A stretch of 64,000 bases of DNA from Sipunculus nudus (GCA_026874595.1 CM049316.1:26521339-26585338); one strand, 5' to 3'; positions 23,793 to 37,359 are shown, counted from the first letter of the stretch. A program made the numbers and translations. Notes: generated from the sequence alone by a model not told the origin.

Positions 23793-26322
23793 CCAGATGA
23801 AAGATTATATAAATACTACCTCGAACAAAACACCATCTAATACACTAATACTGCAAAGGTGGCATAACTGTTCAAGGTAATATGTCATTAAGAAAATGCA
23901 TAAGACTCCTTAATCTAGTTGAAGAAATGTATATGGAAATGAATGTAGACTGCACCATTGACGTACGTACGTTTTTAAAAGTAAGGCCTGGTTCAGCTCG
24001 TGATAGCACATTTTTCTATAGAGGCTGCTCATGAATACACAACTAGAACACTGACAGGCCAGGAAGTGCCCCTAAAAAGGCCCATCGTCTTCGATTGTGG
24101 GGTGAGTTATGTTTGAAATATGATAATCAGGACCTAGATATAATTAGAGACTGAACCTTAACGGAATTTAAGCAACTAAGTTATACCAGGTTTGATAGTA
24201 ATAGTCAACTCAGACTACGGGTATATTCCGGAAACGTATTTGTTGACGGCCAAACGGACTGACGAAGACACGGATAAGCAGACGAGCGTCCAGGGGTGAA
24301 TACTATAGTGCAGCGGGGCCCTAATAATACACAGTAAGTGTTGTGAAATTCCGATAAAAACAGTTACCGTGAAATAGAAATGTGGCTTTTTCGTTTTGAT
24401 AGGTCGGGTATCGGTTTATCGCCAAACTCTGATTTTGACATATAGATTATTATAACATTTAATGCACACGGTGATAATAAGAAAGTAAGTTCACAAGGCA
24501 TTCCAGTACCACCATCTATACTCTTTAAAGAACAAAATGTTGATGTTGTGTGTATTTTTACCCGACAAGGCATATTGTAGAAACACCACTTCTGGGCCAC
24601 TATTGCGGTTGTCAAAATACTTTACTCTGTGGACTCTAAATATGAATGGCTCCTCGTAAAAGTGTCCATTCTGTTTAACCCAAGATGATAAAATGTGCTG
24701 AGTGCACATAAAATCGATACAATGCACCTGATACCAGTTATCAATCTGTCAAGTTGTAAACATTGCTGTGAAAGGGATTCTGGACCAAGTTCAATATGGG
24801 CTCGACATTACGGTCCTTAAAACCCTCTTGTTTTCCCAAAGAATATCAATGAACGTTAATTCGCCAAATGCAGCATTTGTCCTTTTGTTCTCCTGATAAG
24901 ACATTTTCATTTTTCCGATAATACCGCTTGATGGTGGCTCATTTCCTGGCAGATTTGACGTGGTAATTTAAATAGATAAATATTACAAATTCTCTAGGGA
25001 CACAAATATAGTTATTTCATCACCAAAACTAGCACCACAACAGATAAGAACAATCCTTCCGACAACTGGCCGTAATTTCAGCAATTCAGTGTTTGAATGT
25101 ATACACCTATATTATTTTAATGTGTCATGAAGCTGGGCGATATGACTAAATATATACATCACCATATAACGCTGCATTCAGATCATATTCGATAAACAGC
25201 ACGGTATTTCTATTTCTGCCCGCAAGTATGTACATGGTGCTTGTATGCCATCAAAATTTCATCCAGAAATTCCATCCATTAGTATTGGACATTCCTATTG
25301 AGAGTACGAAACAAAACACATGTTCGTGACTAAGTAAACATTGGATACCGCACTGTCTGGGTGATCACACTTGTGATCTTGTGATATACATGTCTTTGGA
25401 AAAGGTTCTCCCATTCAATCAAATATTTATATAAAATATTGACATAAGTGTGATTATACCTGCATGGTGTATGTGTGATAACCATAAAGCTTCGACAAGG
25501 AATTGTTTGCTAAATTTATTTCTAAGGATGTCGGGGCCATTTCTGACGGAAGTACCCCAGGAAGCATACTTCCGGTACCATCGGATATGCATAACCGAGA
25601 ACAGCCCTGTCACAGATCGAATGGCCGTATGATCATCAATAAGCATTAACCAATACTTAATAACCGGCTCAGACGCATTACTTTATTTACTCTACTGCTA
25701 TATTTCTGGAGGCAGTTCATAGACTTACCAAGAGCCGACAGCTGAGCTGTTATTTTTCTGCATTATCCGGTCTCCGGAGTGATTTCTTGTCTGTAAAAGG
25801 TCATCCATTACACTCGAGGCTTGCATACGGACCTCAGAGAGGCGCACTGATACATAATCTTATAATTGTTTCCTCCGTATAGCATTTCCGTATAAACGTT
25901 CTAATACTAAGAGCGTTGTAGTCAATATATGAAATTTTACATGATAAAATATGAACTGAGGTGTAATCTCAAATACGTAAGTATGTGTTAGGGGCGTAGC
26001 CTGCCGCCAAACCCCAGACTTTGCATGCAACATCAATTAAAAGGTTTCTCAATTTCCAGAACATAATTGCTTAATAGTAAGAGTGGAGTTATCATTTTTT
26101 GTATTCTTTAATTTTCAGAAAGTTATATCTATCCCCGGGACAATATTTATTATTTTAATTTTCAATAAATCATGCTGTGCACTCAATGGATATTCAGTTA
26201 AACGGTTTACAATAGTTTAAATTTTTTCCCACCCATTCGCAGTTTTCTTTTTGTTTTGGCAAACTGTTACAATAATACTGAAGTATATATAAAATTTATT
26301 TATTAGAATATATATATAATTA

Positions 26323-26325
<3 letters not shown>
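23793..26325. other. intergenic stretch
   Basis: A possible decayed ACGGACTGACG tract occurs near 24253-24290. No exon was supported. Confidence 0.4.

Positions 26326-26372
<47 letters not shown>
26326..26372. repeat. (TA)n microsatellite
   Basis: An uninterrupted TA tract ending in ACACACA. Confidence 0.9.
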
Positions 26373-26378
<6 letters not shown>

Positions 26379-26998
26379 ATTATTGGTGCTCACCATTCAC
26401 TCAGTAGGTATAACGAAAATAAATCCGCCCATCCCGTTACAGAATTCACTCTGCAATATGCACACATTGTCATAGAGAGGCATAACAGCGGATATAATCA
26501 GTAGTGCATTTAAGCAGGAAATTCATTGATTGATGCGAGGTGACGACCAAGCCGCTGGTAAGTTGAAAAGTGGTCTTTCCGGCCGATCTCTATCTGAATT
26601 CCATACTTTATATATGTCATCCTGATCAATATCAGCCTAAACATAATCCTTATTATGCGTACATCATTATATCACACGTTAGTATTAGAAGCAAGGAGGG
26701 AGTCTTCCACGCTCAGGCTAAATCTTCTAGAGTCTCACTGGATGTTGGAGCGTTTCAAAGGGAGAATATGTGTGTTAAATTCAGAGGGATCATGCATATT
26801 AATTCAGTTTTTAATTTTATTTATTTTTGTCATTATCATAATACAGCTTTATATCATTTTATTATATGATTATCTAGCTATGGTCAAATCTAAGGTAAGT
26901 TGCAAGCTGTCAGCTTTGTTTTTGACTACTCTGTTTGCTTGTTAGGAGAGTCAGCTGTGAATTCCAGGGTACTCCTACCAGAAATTCACTCGTTTGAT

Positions 26999-27065
<67 letters not shown>

Positions 27066-27091
27066 GAGAGAGAGAGAGAGCGAGAGAGAGA
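26999..27091. repeat. (TA)n(GA)n compound microsatellite
   Basis: About 60 bases of TA are followed by CAGAGAGAG with a single C interruption. It produces spurious YIYIYI-type frames on both strands. Confidence 0.95.
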
Positions 27092-27880
27092 AATAAAACA
27101 GAAAGAGAGAGTTCTCTCTGTGTGACAACCTCAAAACTCAGTTAACAGCAAAACCAATAACTTCAGTGTAGCCATGCAGAGTAGTGGACTGAGTGGAGGA
27201 GGTGCCCACAGACAGCTTGGTTAATTTTCATATTTAAAAAACATTAGATTCAAGGCTATATTTATCACACACTTAGGCACGAAAATGTCCAGTATACATA
27301 CTGTAAAAAAAATCTCAATTCTCGGGATGATACTGGAACCCTGAAATTCTAATTGCCGACTGGCTGAATGCCGATTTCCTTGGTTGTACTTAGGATTCCG
27401 AATATTTTTATCATTGTTCTACCAGGAAATTTGAATTCTAGGCTTTCATGTAAGAACAAAAAATAAAGAAATAGAGCACAATTGTATAACGGAGAGAGAG
27501 TCTACCACTGATGTACTTTAAAAAGAAGCCTCAGGTAGCGTTTTCTTTTAAGCTCCACCGAGCTCTGTCTCGACCATATCTTTCTTCAACCAATGACAAA
27601 ACCTTTCGTGTCTTCAACACATCTTGTCGCTTCCTGCTATAATTTTTGTTCTCCTTCCATTTGTAATGAAGAAACCTCCCTGAGATAAATGTCACCCTCA
27701 TTTACCTATTTTTACGCAGCCACTGTCAGAGTTAGACGACCAGCTGTGTCACGGAAGAGATACACGTGAGATGCATGTCACTCTGAGTATTTTTTCGGCG
27801 GCATCAGCAGGCTTTTTACTTAAAAGCATTCACGCTGCACGATGCAGAAACTTGGTTGTACCCACAATCAATTAGATCAT
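27092..27880. other. intergenic stretch
   Basis: No gene or shared repeat recognised. Confidence 0.4.
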
Positions 27881-28112
27881 GGGCCTCATCCAGGTGCGGA
27901 GTAAAACGCTTGGCTCTCCCAGCCGGCGACCTAGGTTCGATCCCAGGCATGGCTATGAGAGTGGGTTGTAGTGCCCGTCCAAGGTGGGTGGTTTTCTCCG
28001 GGTTCTCCGGTTTCCTCCACCTCTGCAGCTATCGAACGCCACCACCTGAGCTATGGAGGAGAGTGCTTTGCATTAGTTATAATTACTAGTTGCACATGTT
28101 AATTAAATAAAT
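27881..28112 (+). mobile_element. SINE family B, best forward copy
   Basis: A tRNA-derived head carries GTAAAACGCTTGGCTCTCCC and a strong B box (GGTTCGATCCC at about 27935-27945). The body holds GAGAGTGGGTTGTAGTGCCC, GTCCAAGGTGGG, GGTTTCCTCC and GAGCTATGGAGGAGAGTGC. The 3' end is AT-rich (TTAATTAAATAAATTTTA) rather than a pure poly(A). This copy is the best template for a family consensus. Confidence 0.75.
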
Positions 28113-29370
28113 TTTATGTTAATATATGTACCTGTCTTTTAGTCTGCGTGTATGTTTGTTTGTTTGTTTGATAGGACGTCTCAACTAGAAGTAAACTCAG
28201 TAAAATTGGCCTTCCAGTGATAAATAAAGAACTGGTTTTTTTTTCGTTTTTAACGTAGATAAAAATAACTAACACCACTGGCCCTAATTATCAAGACCAG
28301 GGGCATCCATGCAGGGGGCGGTGGATTACGACAGAGTCGTAATGAACAAGTCATTAAGTGGCAGTGGCACTTCGTTGAATACTTCAATAGACCTTTTCAC
28401 CTCCTTAGCGAAACCTGTCGATGGCAACTGACATAACGTGTTCGGGTCTGTCATGTCGAGAGTAAAAAATTCTTATTTGTTATATCCCGAACCATTAAAA
28501 TAATACACAATATTGTCATCAAAACTAAAGTCCCTGTTGGAAGCGCTTTGCATATATCTGTTTTTATTTAATCAAACCCGCAATGCTGACTCGTAGAACT
28601 CGAACGCAGTAAACAACTGTTATGCACAGAGCGCATACACCTTGAAAAGGTTTATTAAATACGAATCTTTGATATTAAACAAGCACCAAACCGCCAATTT
28701 TATTGGTTAAGATTGTTACGAAACAGTAAAAATATCATTATAACTTATTTTATCGGTGCATCTCATTTATTTTATACTTGGTGCTCTGTATGCTTCCAGT
28801 TGCTTATACGATTGACCAGCGTTTCTCTTTACAATTAAGCCACCGGATGATGGTCGACAGACATATTTGATAGTGTCCGAACATTTTGCCTCAATTCACA
28901 GGAATGGAGTTCGAATGTCTGTGGGAGAGAGTTTCCCCTCTGATTCAACACAACCCCAAAATAAGAATCTTATGCAAATTATTATGGGCATCTTTGCAAA
29001 TTATCTTAAAAAACACCCGATATAACCAGGTAGATGGTTACCTCATGGATCCCGATGATACAGTCTAAGTATAGATCCCCTTGATCTTCCCGGTTGTAAA
29101 CAAGAGCCGATGGGGGAAACAGTTTACCGATTTTATTTAGGTTAAGTTCCAGTATTTTCATACAAACTGAACAATTAGTTACAATTCATGTCCCAGTTGA
29201 GTCAACCAAACTGTATTATGCGTAACGTGTAGGGGTTGTTGCATGTACACACAACAAACTCTTAATATCGTGATCTGAACCACTTCGGTCAGATCAGGTC
29301 AGATCAAACTTTACAGGGTAAACTACCCACCTGAGTAACACAAACAAGTTAAACAGTGAAAACCGTTTGT
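28113..29370. other. intergenic stretch
   Basis: Contains a short (TTTG)n run near 28155-28170. No gene supported. Confidence 0.4.
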
Positions 29371-30420
29371 TTGCACCACTGGCCGAGCTCCGACGGATTT
29401 TTAAATCAGCCGAGCAGCGAGCTCTTCGCCAATTTTAAAAATCCGGCCGACATCCATCGATTTTTATAGATCGTGGTAACTTTAGCATCGAGGCCCGGTC
29501 GAGTCCATAGATTTTTTCTGCTCCTGATATGTGAAGGGGTCCGACAGGTCGTTGGAAGCACGTCCGAGCCTCCATCGAGCATTGTTTCGAACTTATCCGA
29601 CGCTCCTTAACTCGAATAAGGCTCTTCAGTGGGATCCAAGGAATTTCATAAGCCTAAAATAAAAACGCGCGGCTTCGGATGATCCCAAAGATCCCCCAGC
29701 GGTGCTGGCTAGGGGCCCCGGCAATCTTTTCCTTAGCTGCTACCGAGCAAAACTTTCGCCGAATTTCCAGCGAGTCCTAAAATACGAGAACAGAACGGAA
29801 CGCGGAACAGGAGGTAAAATAAAAATTTAACAAATCACATATGTTGAAATACGTTTATTACTATAAATGATGTCATCAAACATTCACCAATTTAAAAGTT
29901 ATGACACGTTTGATATCTTTGTTCCGTTCCGTTCCGTAGACTAGGCCCCTGTTCCGCGTTCCATGTTCCGTTCCTTTCCGTGTTCTAGGCCAGCCCCGGA
30001 AGACCCCCCAAGAGGTGTGAGTGAGGCCTTTTGTTTTGACTTTGCCGAACTGATTTCAAAAGGCCAAAGCGTAGTGAATGGGGCATCGACATACCAAATG
30101 ACCATCGACTGCAACTCGGACGGCGCCTGCCATTATGCCCAGCGGCCTTCGGTCGACTAACCTTTGTTTACTGTCGGCATTGTTCGATATGTGACAGGTT
30201 AGATTTTAACCGTAAAATACGCTCGACTTCCTGGCGGGCTTGGAATTCGGCGACTTTCTGGTGACCCACAAATTCGACCGGAGTCCGTTGGGTATGTGAC
30301 GCAGGCTTGACTCCGCGCCAAAGAGCGACGAGCTCCCCATCGAGCTGTTAAATTACTGACGAAGCTCGTCCGCGTAAACAATGTCTGGCCGAAGCGTGCC
30401 CGAAAATTTCACTTTTTGAT
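29371..30420. other. CpG-richer palindromic segment
   Basis: CGA-, GCTC- and TCCG-rich sequence stands out from its AT-rich flanks. In the centre GGAACGCGGAACAGG (29797-29811) is exactly inverted as CCTGTTCCGCGTTCC (29948-29962), with GGAACGGAAC-type repeats beside it. The outer ends (about 29385-29440 and 30330-30385, inverted) also look related, sharing GAGCTCG-type blocks, and share the same midpoint. A decayed element with inverted ends is one reading; a regulatory CpG island is another. The two short frames inside match no protein I know. Confidence 0.35.
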
Positions 30421-31019
30421 TAAAAACAACTCTGAGGGCTCGTTGACGGGATATGAAGAGGGCTTAAATTGGTTGTTGCATAGATATACTCATCCAAACG
30501 CTTGTCTTGGTGGAAAGCAATCACAATCTAAAACTAAAATAGCTGGATGTATGTATATGGTTAGAATAGTACTGACTGAAACTGCAGTTTAGGTATTGGC
30601 GTGACTGCCTCCACGACCCGATAAGTCTAATTTGAATGGTTATTGCGTGCTGAAATCACGTCTGGGGTTGGTCGGGTTTGCGAAATTGTGACGGCAGCCG
30701 CTAGTGCATCCTAACCATCCCCCGGGGTGCAATTCGATAATGCCTTGGAATTAAGTGGTCCTGTTAAATTGGGCAACTTATATCATGTAAAGTGTAAACC
30801 CTGCCGAGTATTGCCTATTCAGTGAAAATTCTGGGCAAACCTTCAGCTTGCTAAAGGTGCCAAGAAGCCAGTACGAAACTTAACTTGCAAAGCTTACTGT
30901 CAAATTCATCGTAATTTTTTTTTCTCATTTTATATGAGAAATTATTTTTGTCTGAATATATTGCCAAGCATATCAACGAACTGTAAAGGAAAGGTGTAAA
31001 TGACCACAGCCTGCCGGTC

Positions 31020-31094
31020 GCCAGCATCCGAGTAATGTGGAGTGCTTCGCAATGGTTATTATAATTAGTTGTATAATTCAAGTAAAATAAATAA

Positions 31095-31100
<6 letters not shown>
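31020..31100 (+). mobile_element. SINE family B, 3' fragment
   Basis: ATCCGAGTAATGTGGAGTGC and TTATTATAATTAGTTGTA, then AAATAAATAAA, match the 3' third of the 27881-28112 copy. A (TA)n tract follows immediately. Confidence 0.6.

Positions 31101-31141
<41 letters not shown>
31101..31141. repeat. (TA)n microsatellite at a SINE tail
   Basis: The TA tract appears to have grown from the AT-rich end of the SINE fragment. Confidence 0.9.
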
Positions 31142-31145
<4 letters not shown>

Positions 31146-31189
31146 AAATGATTCGAAGAATCAGTCTCGTTTCCCCATCACCCCTATTC

Positions 31190-32110
31190 TTAAGCCTATG
31201 TCTCACTTACCACGTCCTTCTACGGTGCCTCACGGTTCAACCAGAAACGATGAAATTGAAGACCGCTTTCTCGTGACGTTCACAGCACGTTTCCCCCACG
31301 ATATATAACCATGGTCTATTACGGTAAAACGTTGCTTGCCGTAGAAGAACGTAGATACGCCCCGTTCTGCCAGGTACTTACCTAGTTCTCGCTACGTTAC
31401 TGCTCAGTGGCGTCAATTTGTCTTCAAGCTTGGAGGGGGGGGGGGGGGGGGCTCGTAACATTTTTAAACAAACACACACACAGATATATATTTATATATA
31501 TTTATATGTGCACATTTGTATGTCTGTGTGACTCATTTCAAGTTATTATGTTTCCAGTATATGTTAATTCTAAAATCAGGTTTAAAATATATAATGTTTC
31601 ATATTAATTAAATGGAACTAAAGTGTTAAATTCTACTTATAAATATATTTCATTTCCAATATAAATATATAAATATTACTCTCTGAATATCAGGGTGATG
31701 ATAACATTGACCATCCCCTTGATTATAAGTGTGTGTTTGTGTGTGGGGGGGGGGGTATGTCAGTGTCACGGCACGGTAACCATATTCAGACACGTTTCCT
31801 ACGGTAACCCTACAGCAATGGGCCACGTTCTTGGATGACAAGAATATTTTCCGTAGACCAGGTCCCAGGGTTTGACACGCCAAATCACTTCCATTCAGGG
31901 TACCAGAAGGTGCGCATTTCTGTGTCAGGAGCCACATTCTGTCCCTTTCGTTTTGAACATTTCAAAGGGAACGTGGACCAAGTACGACCACCCACGTTCA
32001 TTCACGTCCCCTACGGTGTCCTATGGTAAAGGCAAAGTCCTACCAATTTCTTCCACGACCGTCAAGAATCTGGTGAACCGTAGACAGAACGTAATAAATG
32101 AGACCTAGGC
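31190..32110. repeat. CTACGGT / ACGTTC motif-rich region with G17 run
   Basis: CTACGGT or its complement occurs repeatedly in two blocks (31190-31370 and 31760-32110), for example in CACGTCCTTCTACGGTG and CACGTCCCCTACGGTG, together with several CACGTTC copies. The blocks are separated by a G17 run (31435-31451) and AT-rich sequence with a further G run near 31745-31756. It looks like a degenerate repeat family. No coding function is claimed. Confidence 0.35.
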
Positions 32111-33297
32111 TCTTCGTGAAATACATAGGTATTCGTCAGAATCAATCCAATATCCCCTGATTTAAACCCAGGAGTATTTCGGCCACCCGTCATGACAGGA
32201 TCTCTCCTCCTGGTCTTTTTATAGAATTCGTGTTGGAATGCTAAATAATACATATTGACAGACACATTGGGGGGATATATATCAATAATAATCACAGACA
32301 CCATTAGCCTATTCAAAATGCAAGGCCTGACACCAAAACGCTGTCAATATAAAAACACGCACGCTGGAGTCTTATGACGTCATTAGTCTCGGAGAGGGCC
32401 TTACACAGAAGAAGTACGATATCCCGGACGTTTGGAATTAAAAAAAGGAACATATATCAAGCTAAGGCCTTTTTACATAGGAAACATTAAACATTCTACC
32501 ATATTTTGTTGTGAATAATCATAAGTAATAGAAATGACACAGAGAACATGCTAGATAGGTTTTTGTTTTGCAGTCGTTTTGCAATCCGTTTACATCGCAG
32601 CTTTTTGTGTTAAAAAAAATTTAATATACGCAAGAAGTGAAATATAACGATTTTGCTTTCCTTGAAAAACTCAATGAGCCACCACAGCCATTTGGTCAAT
32701 ATTTACGAGGCTTTTATCGAGTACCCTTAGCAGTAAACGTCACAGCACCATAAAATATTAAAGCTTATGGTTTCCTTTTCGACATAAAGCTTAAGGTCTC
32801 GACTCGAGATTGCCAAAGCCCCCTTCCTTTCTTTCCGCGCAATTCAAGGTTGATATCGCATTATATACGAACAGGTACTTACATAACGAATTGTGTTTAT
32901 AGGTATGTAGATCATAGTATTAAAATCTCAAGTACGTCTTACTAAAGCCCCGATTCATTTCAGGTAAATGGAAGCCCAAGTGCTCAAACTCTCACGATTA
33001 AATGAAAAATGTAAAATGGTAATTTGACGGAAAGCAGAAAAGGCTTACCTCCGCCAGCTCTTTCGCACAAGATATGTAATGAGCTGATATATGTGCCATA
33101 GCAATTTCCTAATGGGAAAAGATGTACAAGAGCTCAGAAAAACGAAAATCTGCATCTGAATCAGGATTAACTTTGAAATTTTATAAACTCATCTTTTTTA
33201 ACACCGACCCGTTACCATAAATTCTTTGGAAAACAATAATTGTTGGTTTTCTTGTTATCAAACAAATAGACATAACTACTTTCTAATCGAGGCCAAG
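32111..33297. other. intergenic stretch, possible 5' flank of a gene
   Basis: A single TGACGTCA occurs near 32378-32386. No TATA box was assigned. It precedes the candidate exon at 33298. Confidence 0.35.
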
Positions 33298-33324
33298 ATG
33301 GCTTCTGCTCATCTGACGGGACAG
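33298..33324 (+). CDS. candidate first coding exon (MASAHLTGQ)
   Basis: An ATG in good context (GGCCAAGATGG) opens nine codons that run straight into a strong 5' splice site (ACAG|GTAAGC). The exon ends on a codon boundary (phase 0). The frame at 39871-40170 follows an acceptor-like CCCAG in the same phase, so the two could be joined across a 6.5-kb intron. There is no similarity to a family I can name, and no transcript evidence. Either the ATG or the donor could be coincidental. Confidence 0.3.
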
Positions 33325-34330
33325 GTAAGCCATCTTATCTTTATATTAGTTCTTCAAAAAAGAATCGTGGAAATGTTCTTCTGAAAAAGTTTTCCTGAAA
33401 ACTCATAATATTGAATTTCAAATGTACTCTAACTTAGCATTTCAGTATAACATCAGCGATTTCATAATTACCTGTCACATTTCCTTTTAAAGATAATGAA
33501 GGTATTTTAAAGGTTCATGAAACTTAAACATCCCTTTGAAAGCAATATATAATCAGGAATTTGGAAAACAAACAATAGATCTATGGAACTCCATCGGATT
33601 CAGTATTTGTTTACATTTTGTGCTCCCCATGAGTTAACCTGAAATGTCTAAGCTACCTAATGGTTGAAACGAATTGTTCCTGCATTAAGATGATTTTGCT
33701 GGATTTGTTCAAAAGGTTTTCTAGTCTTCAGTCTCAAAACAGGTAAAACAGGTGCTTTTCTTTTTATTCTTCTGAGGATTATTCTTTGTGGTAAAACAGA
33801 AAGAACAGGAAGTACGGTGTTGCATGGATTATTTTTCTGACATGCTCGCATATTCACCAAACAGATCGGTCGATTGTTTCTAGGAGAGGCTTCCAGGGCC
33901 GTTGAAGTGCATATATATAATTATTTATGTGTATCTTTCTCGTTCAGCATAGAAACACTGGGGAGACGTTCTTGGTATAACGCAAAGAACATTTTACCGT
34001 AATTGGAGGGCAGACGTAGATCTGAATCAGATCCGAGCGACCTGAGGATTCCTTTACATCTCTTTCCGTATAATCCTAAAGGAAATTATACAATGCACTT
34101 TGAAAATCTAATTTACAAAAGGATACACACGTTTAAGATCATATGAACAAGAGAGGGCCGTTCAATTTATATGATATCTACAACGGCCTACAAATATACC
34201 ATTGTTTACTTTCGGATTATGGACAAAATTTTCTATATTCTTCCAGAAAATCATTGGATCTGCATTTAATTGTTCTATGGTTTTGTTTTATTCTTAATGA
34301 TTATTTTTAATGAAAAGATCGTTTGGGAAT
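33325..34330. other. intergenic or intronic stretch
   Basis: No exon or repeat recognised. Confidence 0.35.
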
Positions 34331-34612
34331 ACACTCTAGGAAAAAAAAGGATTCTAGCTATAACCCAAAAGGGTTTTTCACAGTGGACTGAGTGCATGGG
34401 GAACCTAAAAGACGCGCTTCTTTTTGGTACCTCCCGAGGGTTCTTTTATGAAACCTGTCAGGCACCACGTAGAATCTCTTCGGACGTTCTTGGAGAAAGT
34501 CTTCAAAGTTCTTAAGATGGGACTGAGTGGGGAACCTTGAAGGATTCTTGGTGGAACCCTACTATAGGGTTCTTTATAGAACCTTCAATGAAGGTTTATT
34601 TGAACAGTCTAA
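34331..34612 (+). repeat. GGTTCT-rich repeat family G, copy 1
   Basis: Many GGTTCTTT / AGAACC blocks in both orientations create local palindromes (for example AGGGTTCTTTATAGAACCTT). In order it shows AACCCAAAAGGGTTT, AGAATCTCTTC, AAGTTCTTAAGA, GGAACCTTGA and AATGAAGGTTTATTT. The inverse order occurs at 38970-39240. Such repeats are widespread non-autonomous elements in animals; the class is not determined here. Confidence 0.6.
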
Positions 34613-36989
34613 GATGAGTCATGTCGTTTATCATTACTAAGTCTGTAACGGGTCCATCTCCGACACATACGTATATTGCTATTTTCTAGAGTAAACAAAT
34701 ACGCATACGCTATTATGTTATATATATACGCTATCTGTTTATTTTATTTTCTGCCTGACTTATAAATAGTAGAGTTACTGATTAGAGTGTAGAAATTGAC
34801 TATCAGAAGATGGTAAATTATTGTTCATTATTGTTTCCAAACCTAATTACTTTTGAAATATTACGCAATTCTGGTCGATTTTCGCGTGCCTGTTCAGCGC
34901 TTGGAAATGGTGGATATTAGATGAAGCTTATGATAAATATATGAAAATTATTAAATAGTTCCGACAAACTCCCTGTGTTTATGAAATTTATTTTGATAAG
35001 GATCAACAATTTCTATCTGGAAGATTCATCATTCTTCAGAACTTATTATGTTGTCTCGTACTTTCAATTTTGTATTAACATCTAGCAAGGTCATGCTCTG
35101 GGTAATTAATAATACTTAATTATTTTGTTTTTCTTCTTTGCGTACTTGTCACAGTCCGGTTCCACCGTCCGGTGGCAAACGATATTTGGCGATTGTCCTC
35201 TTAAACCTTAACCGCATGGCAGAATTATTCACCTAATGTATGTTGAGGCAATGGCCTATTAAGATATTAAAACATTTGTATTCACTGACTTGTTTTGCAT
35301 CCTGGTTTACGGTCTCCTGACCATGTGTCATGCCGTCATCCATCAGTTGCCAATTATTCCTGTAATTTGTTACCCTGTCTTAATATTCACCAAAACATCA
35401 TATAAGCCATAGCTCATTTAATCTCATTATTTGAACATGCCATCAATGTCTTTAACATAATTCCAAGAATTTATAAAAATGATTTCGTGACCGATAATAA
35501 TTAAACTCCATAATGAGTGGTGTTTTTGCTATGCACGATTTATTCAATAAGCATAATTAGAAAAAAAATGGTCAATTATTTCATTCTATACTGTTGTCCA
35601 TTTGCTGAACCTGTCATGTTTAACTTGTTTAAAATATTATAATGTAAATATTAGAATAGTGGCACTCTGAACAGAAATATTACAGTAGAGCTTTCTGTCG
35701 CCAGAAATGATGATTAGGATGAAATGAAGAGGAGATTTAAGATGAAATAATGACATACTAAACTGGCCATGTCAGTTGTCCCATCAGTCTAATGTTTTAC
35801 TGCTCCATCGTGAGCACAACCTTTATATCGTGGTTTGTTTTATTTTCGCGTGGTAACCATTTTGCGGGTTTTTTTGTCAATTTTTCAGGGTTTCGCGATG
35901 GTTCTATTTTCGCGACCGCACAATACATAGGATATAGAGTATGAACATTATTATCTGAATTAAATATATTCATTAATTGCACAAAATCTTATTATCAAAA
36001 TATATTCAGATAACAAACGGGCAGATCGAATAGCATTCAGAATAGCTCTGAACATACACGAAGTATTTTTATTCATAATGCCAACCTTTTACTTTTCTAC
36101 TTTCCCTTCGGCGATTGGACCTCCTATTCATGAAAACAAACAGACAGACAGGGACAGAGAGCACAAACCCTAACTGAGAATACAACCTTGTGGATGGCCG
36201 GATAAAAGCTATCTAATAATGACCGTGCTCTGTATCAGTATGGAACGTTCCCGTGACAGCTGACCCTAGGCGAAGTGCAAAAATAGAAAGAAAATCCTGT
36301 AAGACGCGTGACGTGCCATGGCGAATTAACTTAATATAGGCCCCGGTGAAATGACAATGAGGCGCTGTCAGGCAGACAAAAAGCTCGTGTACGTTAAAAG
36401 TCCCTGGCATCAATGTAAACGTCAAATTCACTTTGCTCTATAACGACAGTAAGTGTATACTGAAAGTAAGGGTAATTTTTTTATAATTTGTTTAATTCAA
36501 GGTATAAGCGGTGCGTATCTAATAATTCACAAAACAATAAATAGAAAAAAAATATAATTAAACTTTTGTTAGCAAAACAGATTGAAATAATGTAACATTC
36601 TTTTTAAAATCTAGAAATCTACAAAATCAAAAATTAGGAAACACTCTACAGCTTCAGCTCCTTCCTTTTATTTATCAATGGAAATTGTTCGTTATGCTTA
36701 GGAGGTACAATAGGTAAGTGTACTTAGGAGTAAGTACAGATGATTCATTCCCACGTATTAAGCGCACTGAAATGCCCAATTGAAATGATGACACAACTTT
36801 TACAGAAATAATGGAATGCTGATATTGGCCTTAATTATAAGCTGTAAAATGATGGTATCTACCCAGTTAGGATGTGCTCTTAATTAATTATATCGTTTTC
36901 GCTGATGTCGGTTGATTCTTCTTATTTATCCTTCCCAGCGGATAGATCCATGGCATGTCTGCTAAATTAGGTTGAAGGTATCCATACTA
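34613..36989. other. intergenic or intronic stretch
   Basis: AT-rich, with no exon or repeat recognised. Confidence 0.35.
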
Positions 36990-37128
36990 TAAGAATGACA
37001 TGTTATTATTAAGCCTTCTGGATTATAGGTTTTATATGCACGGGGTAGGAATATTCCGGAAGTAATAACCTGTCGTTAAGACGTTAGAGGGAATCTATGA
37101 GGTTAAACAAGATTACACAATTATACTA

Positions 37129-37200
37129 TTGAGGCGGGGTTCGAACCGGGGACCTTTTGCTCCGAAGTATAACGCCATAACCACTAGACAACCTCCTTCC
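37129..37200 (-). pseudogene. tRNA-Glu-like segment (SINE head)
   Basis: On the minus strand one reads TCTAGTGGTTATGGCGTTA (A box), ACTTCGG in the anticodon-loop position and GGTTCGAACCC (B box). The TTC triplet and the TCTAGTGGTTA block suggest descent from tRNA-Glu. The acceptor and T-stem positions do not pair well, so it is not a working tRNA gene. Confidence 0.55.
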
Positions 37201-37359
37201 CCTGGTTGAAAGATCACTTTATGACAAGAATGATATGTTATTATTTATAAATCTTGGTAATAGGTTTTATATGCATAGGGCAAGAAAAGTTCAGAAGTCA
37301 TAACCTTTAGACGAGACATTCTCTCTGAGGTTCTTTTGCGGTTTTATAATCTTGCCTTA

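Noticed and set aside
26010-26030. GGGGCGTAGCC, reminiscent of a CAGGGGCGTAGC hAT terminus
   Set aside because: Only one end is seen and the CAG start is missing, so no element can be defined.
26900-27145. Open frames encoding YIYIYI or SLSLSL repeats (also near 8.0, 31.0, 42.4 and 52.5 kb)
   Set aside because: They are translations of TA and GA microsatellites, open on both strands, with no unique protein sequence.
29963-30160. A 65-codon frame in the CpG-rich block
   Set aside because: No similarity to a known family, no splice context, and an opposing frame is equally open nearby.
37129-37200. A functional tRNA-Glu gene
   Set aside because: A and B boxes are present but the acceptor and T-stem do not pair properly and the unit continues into a repeated SINE body.
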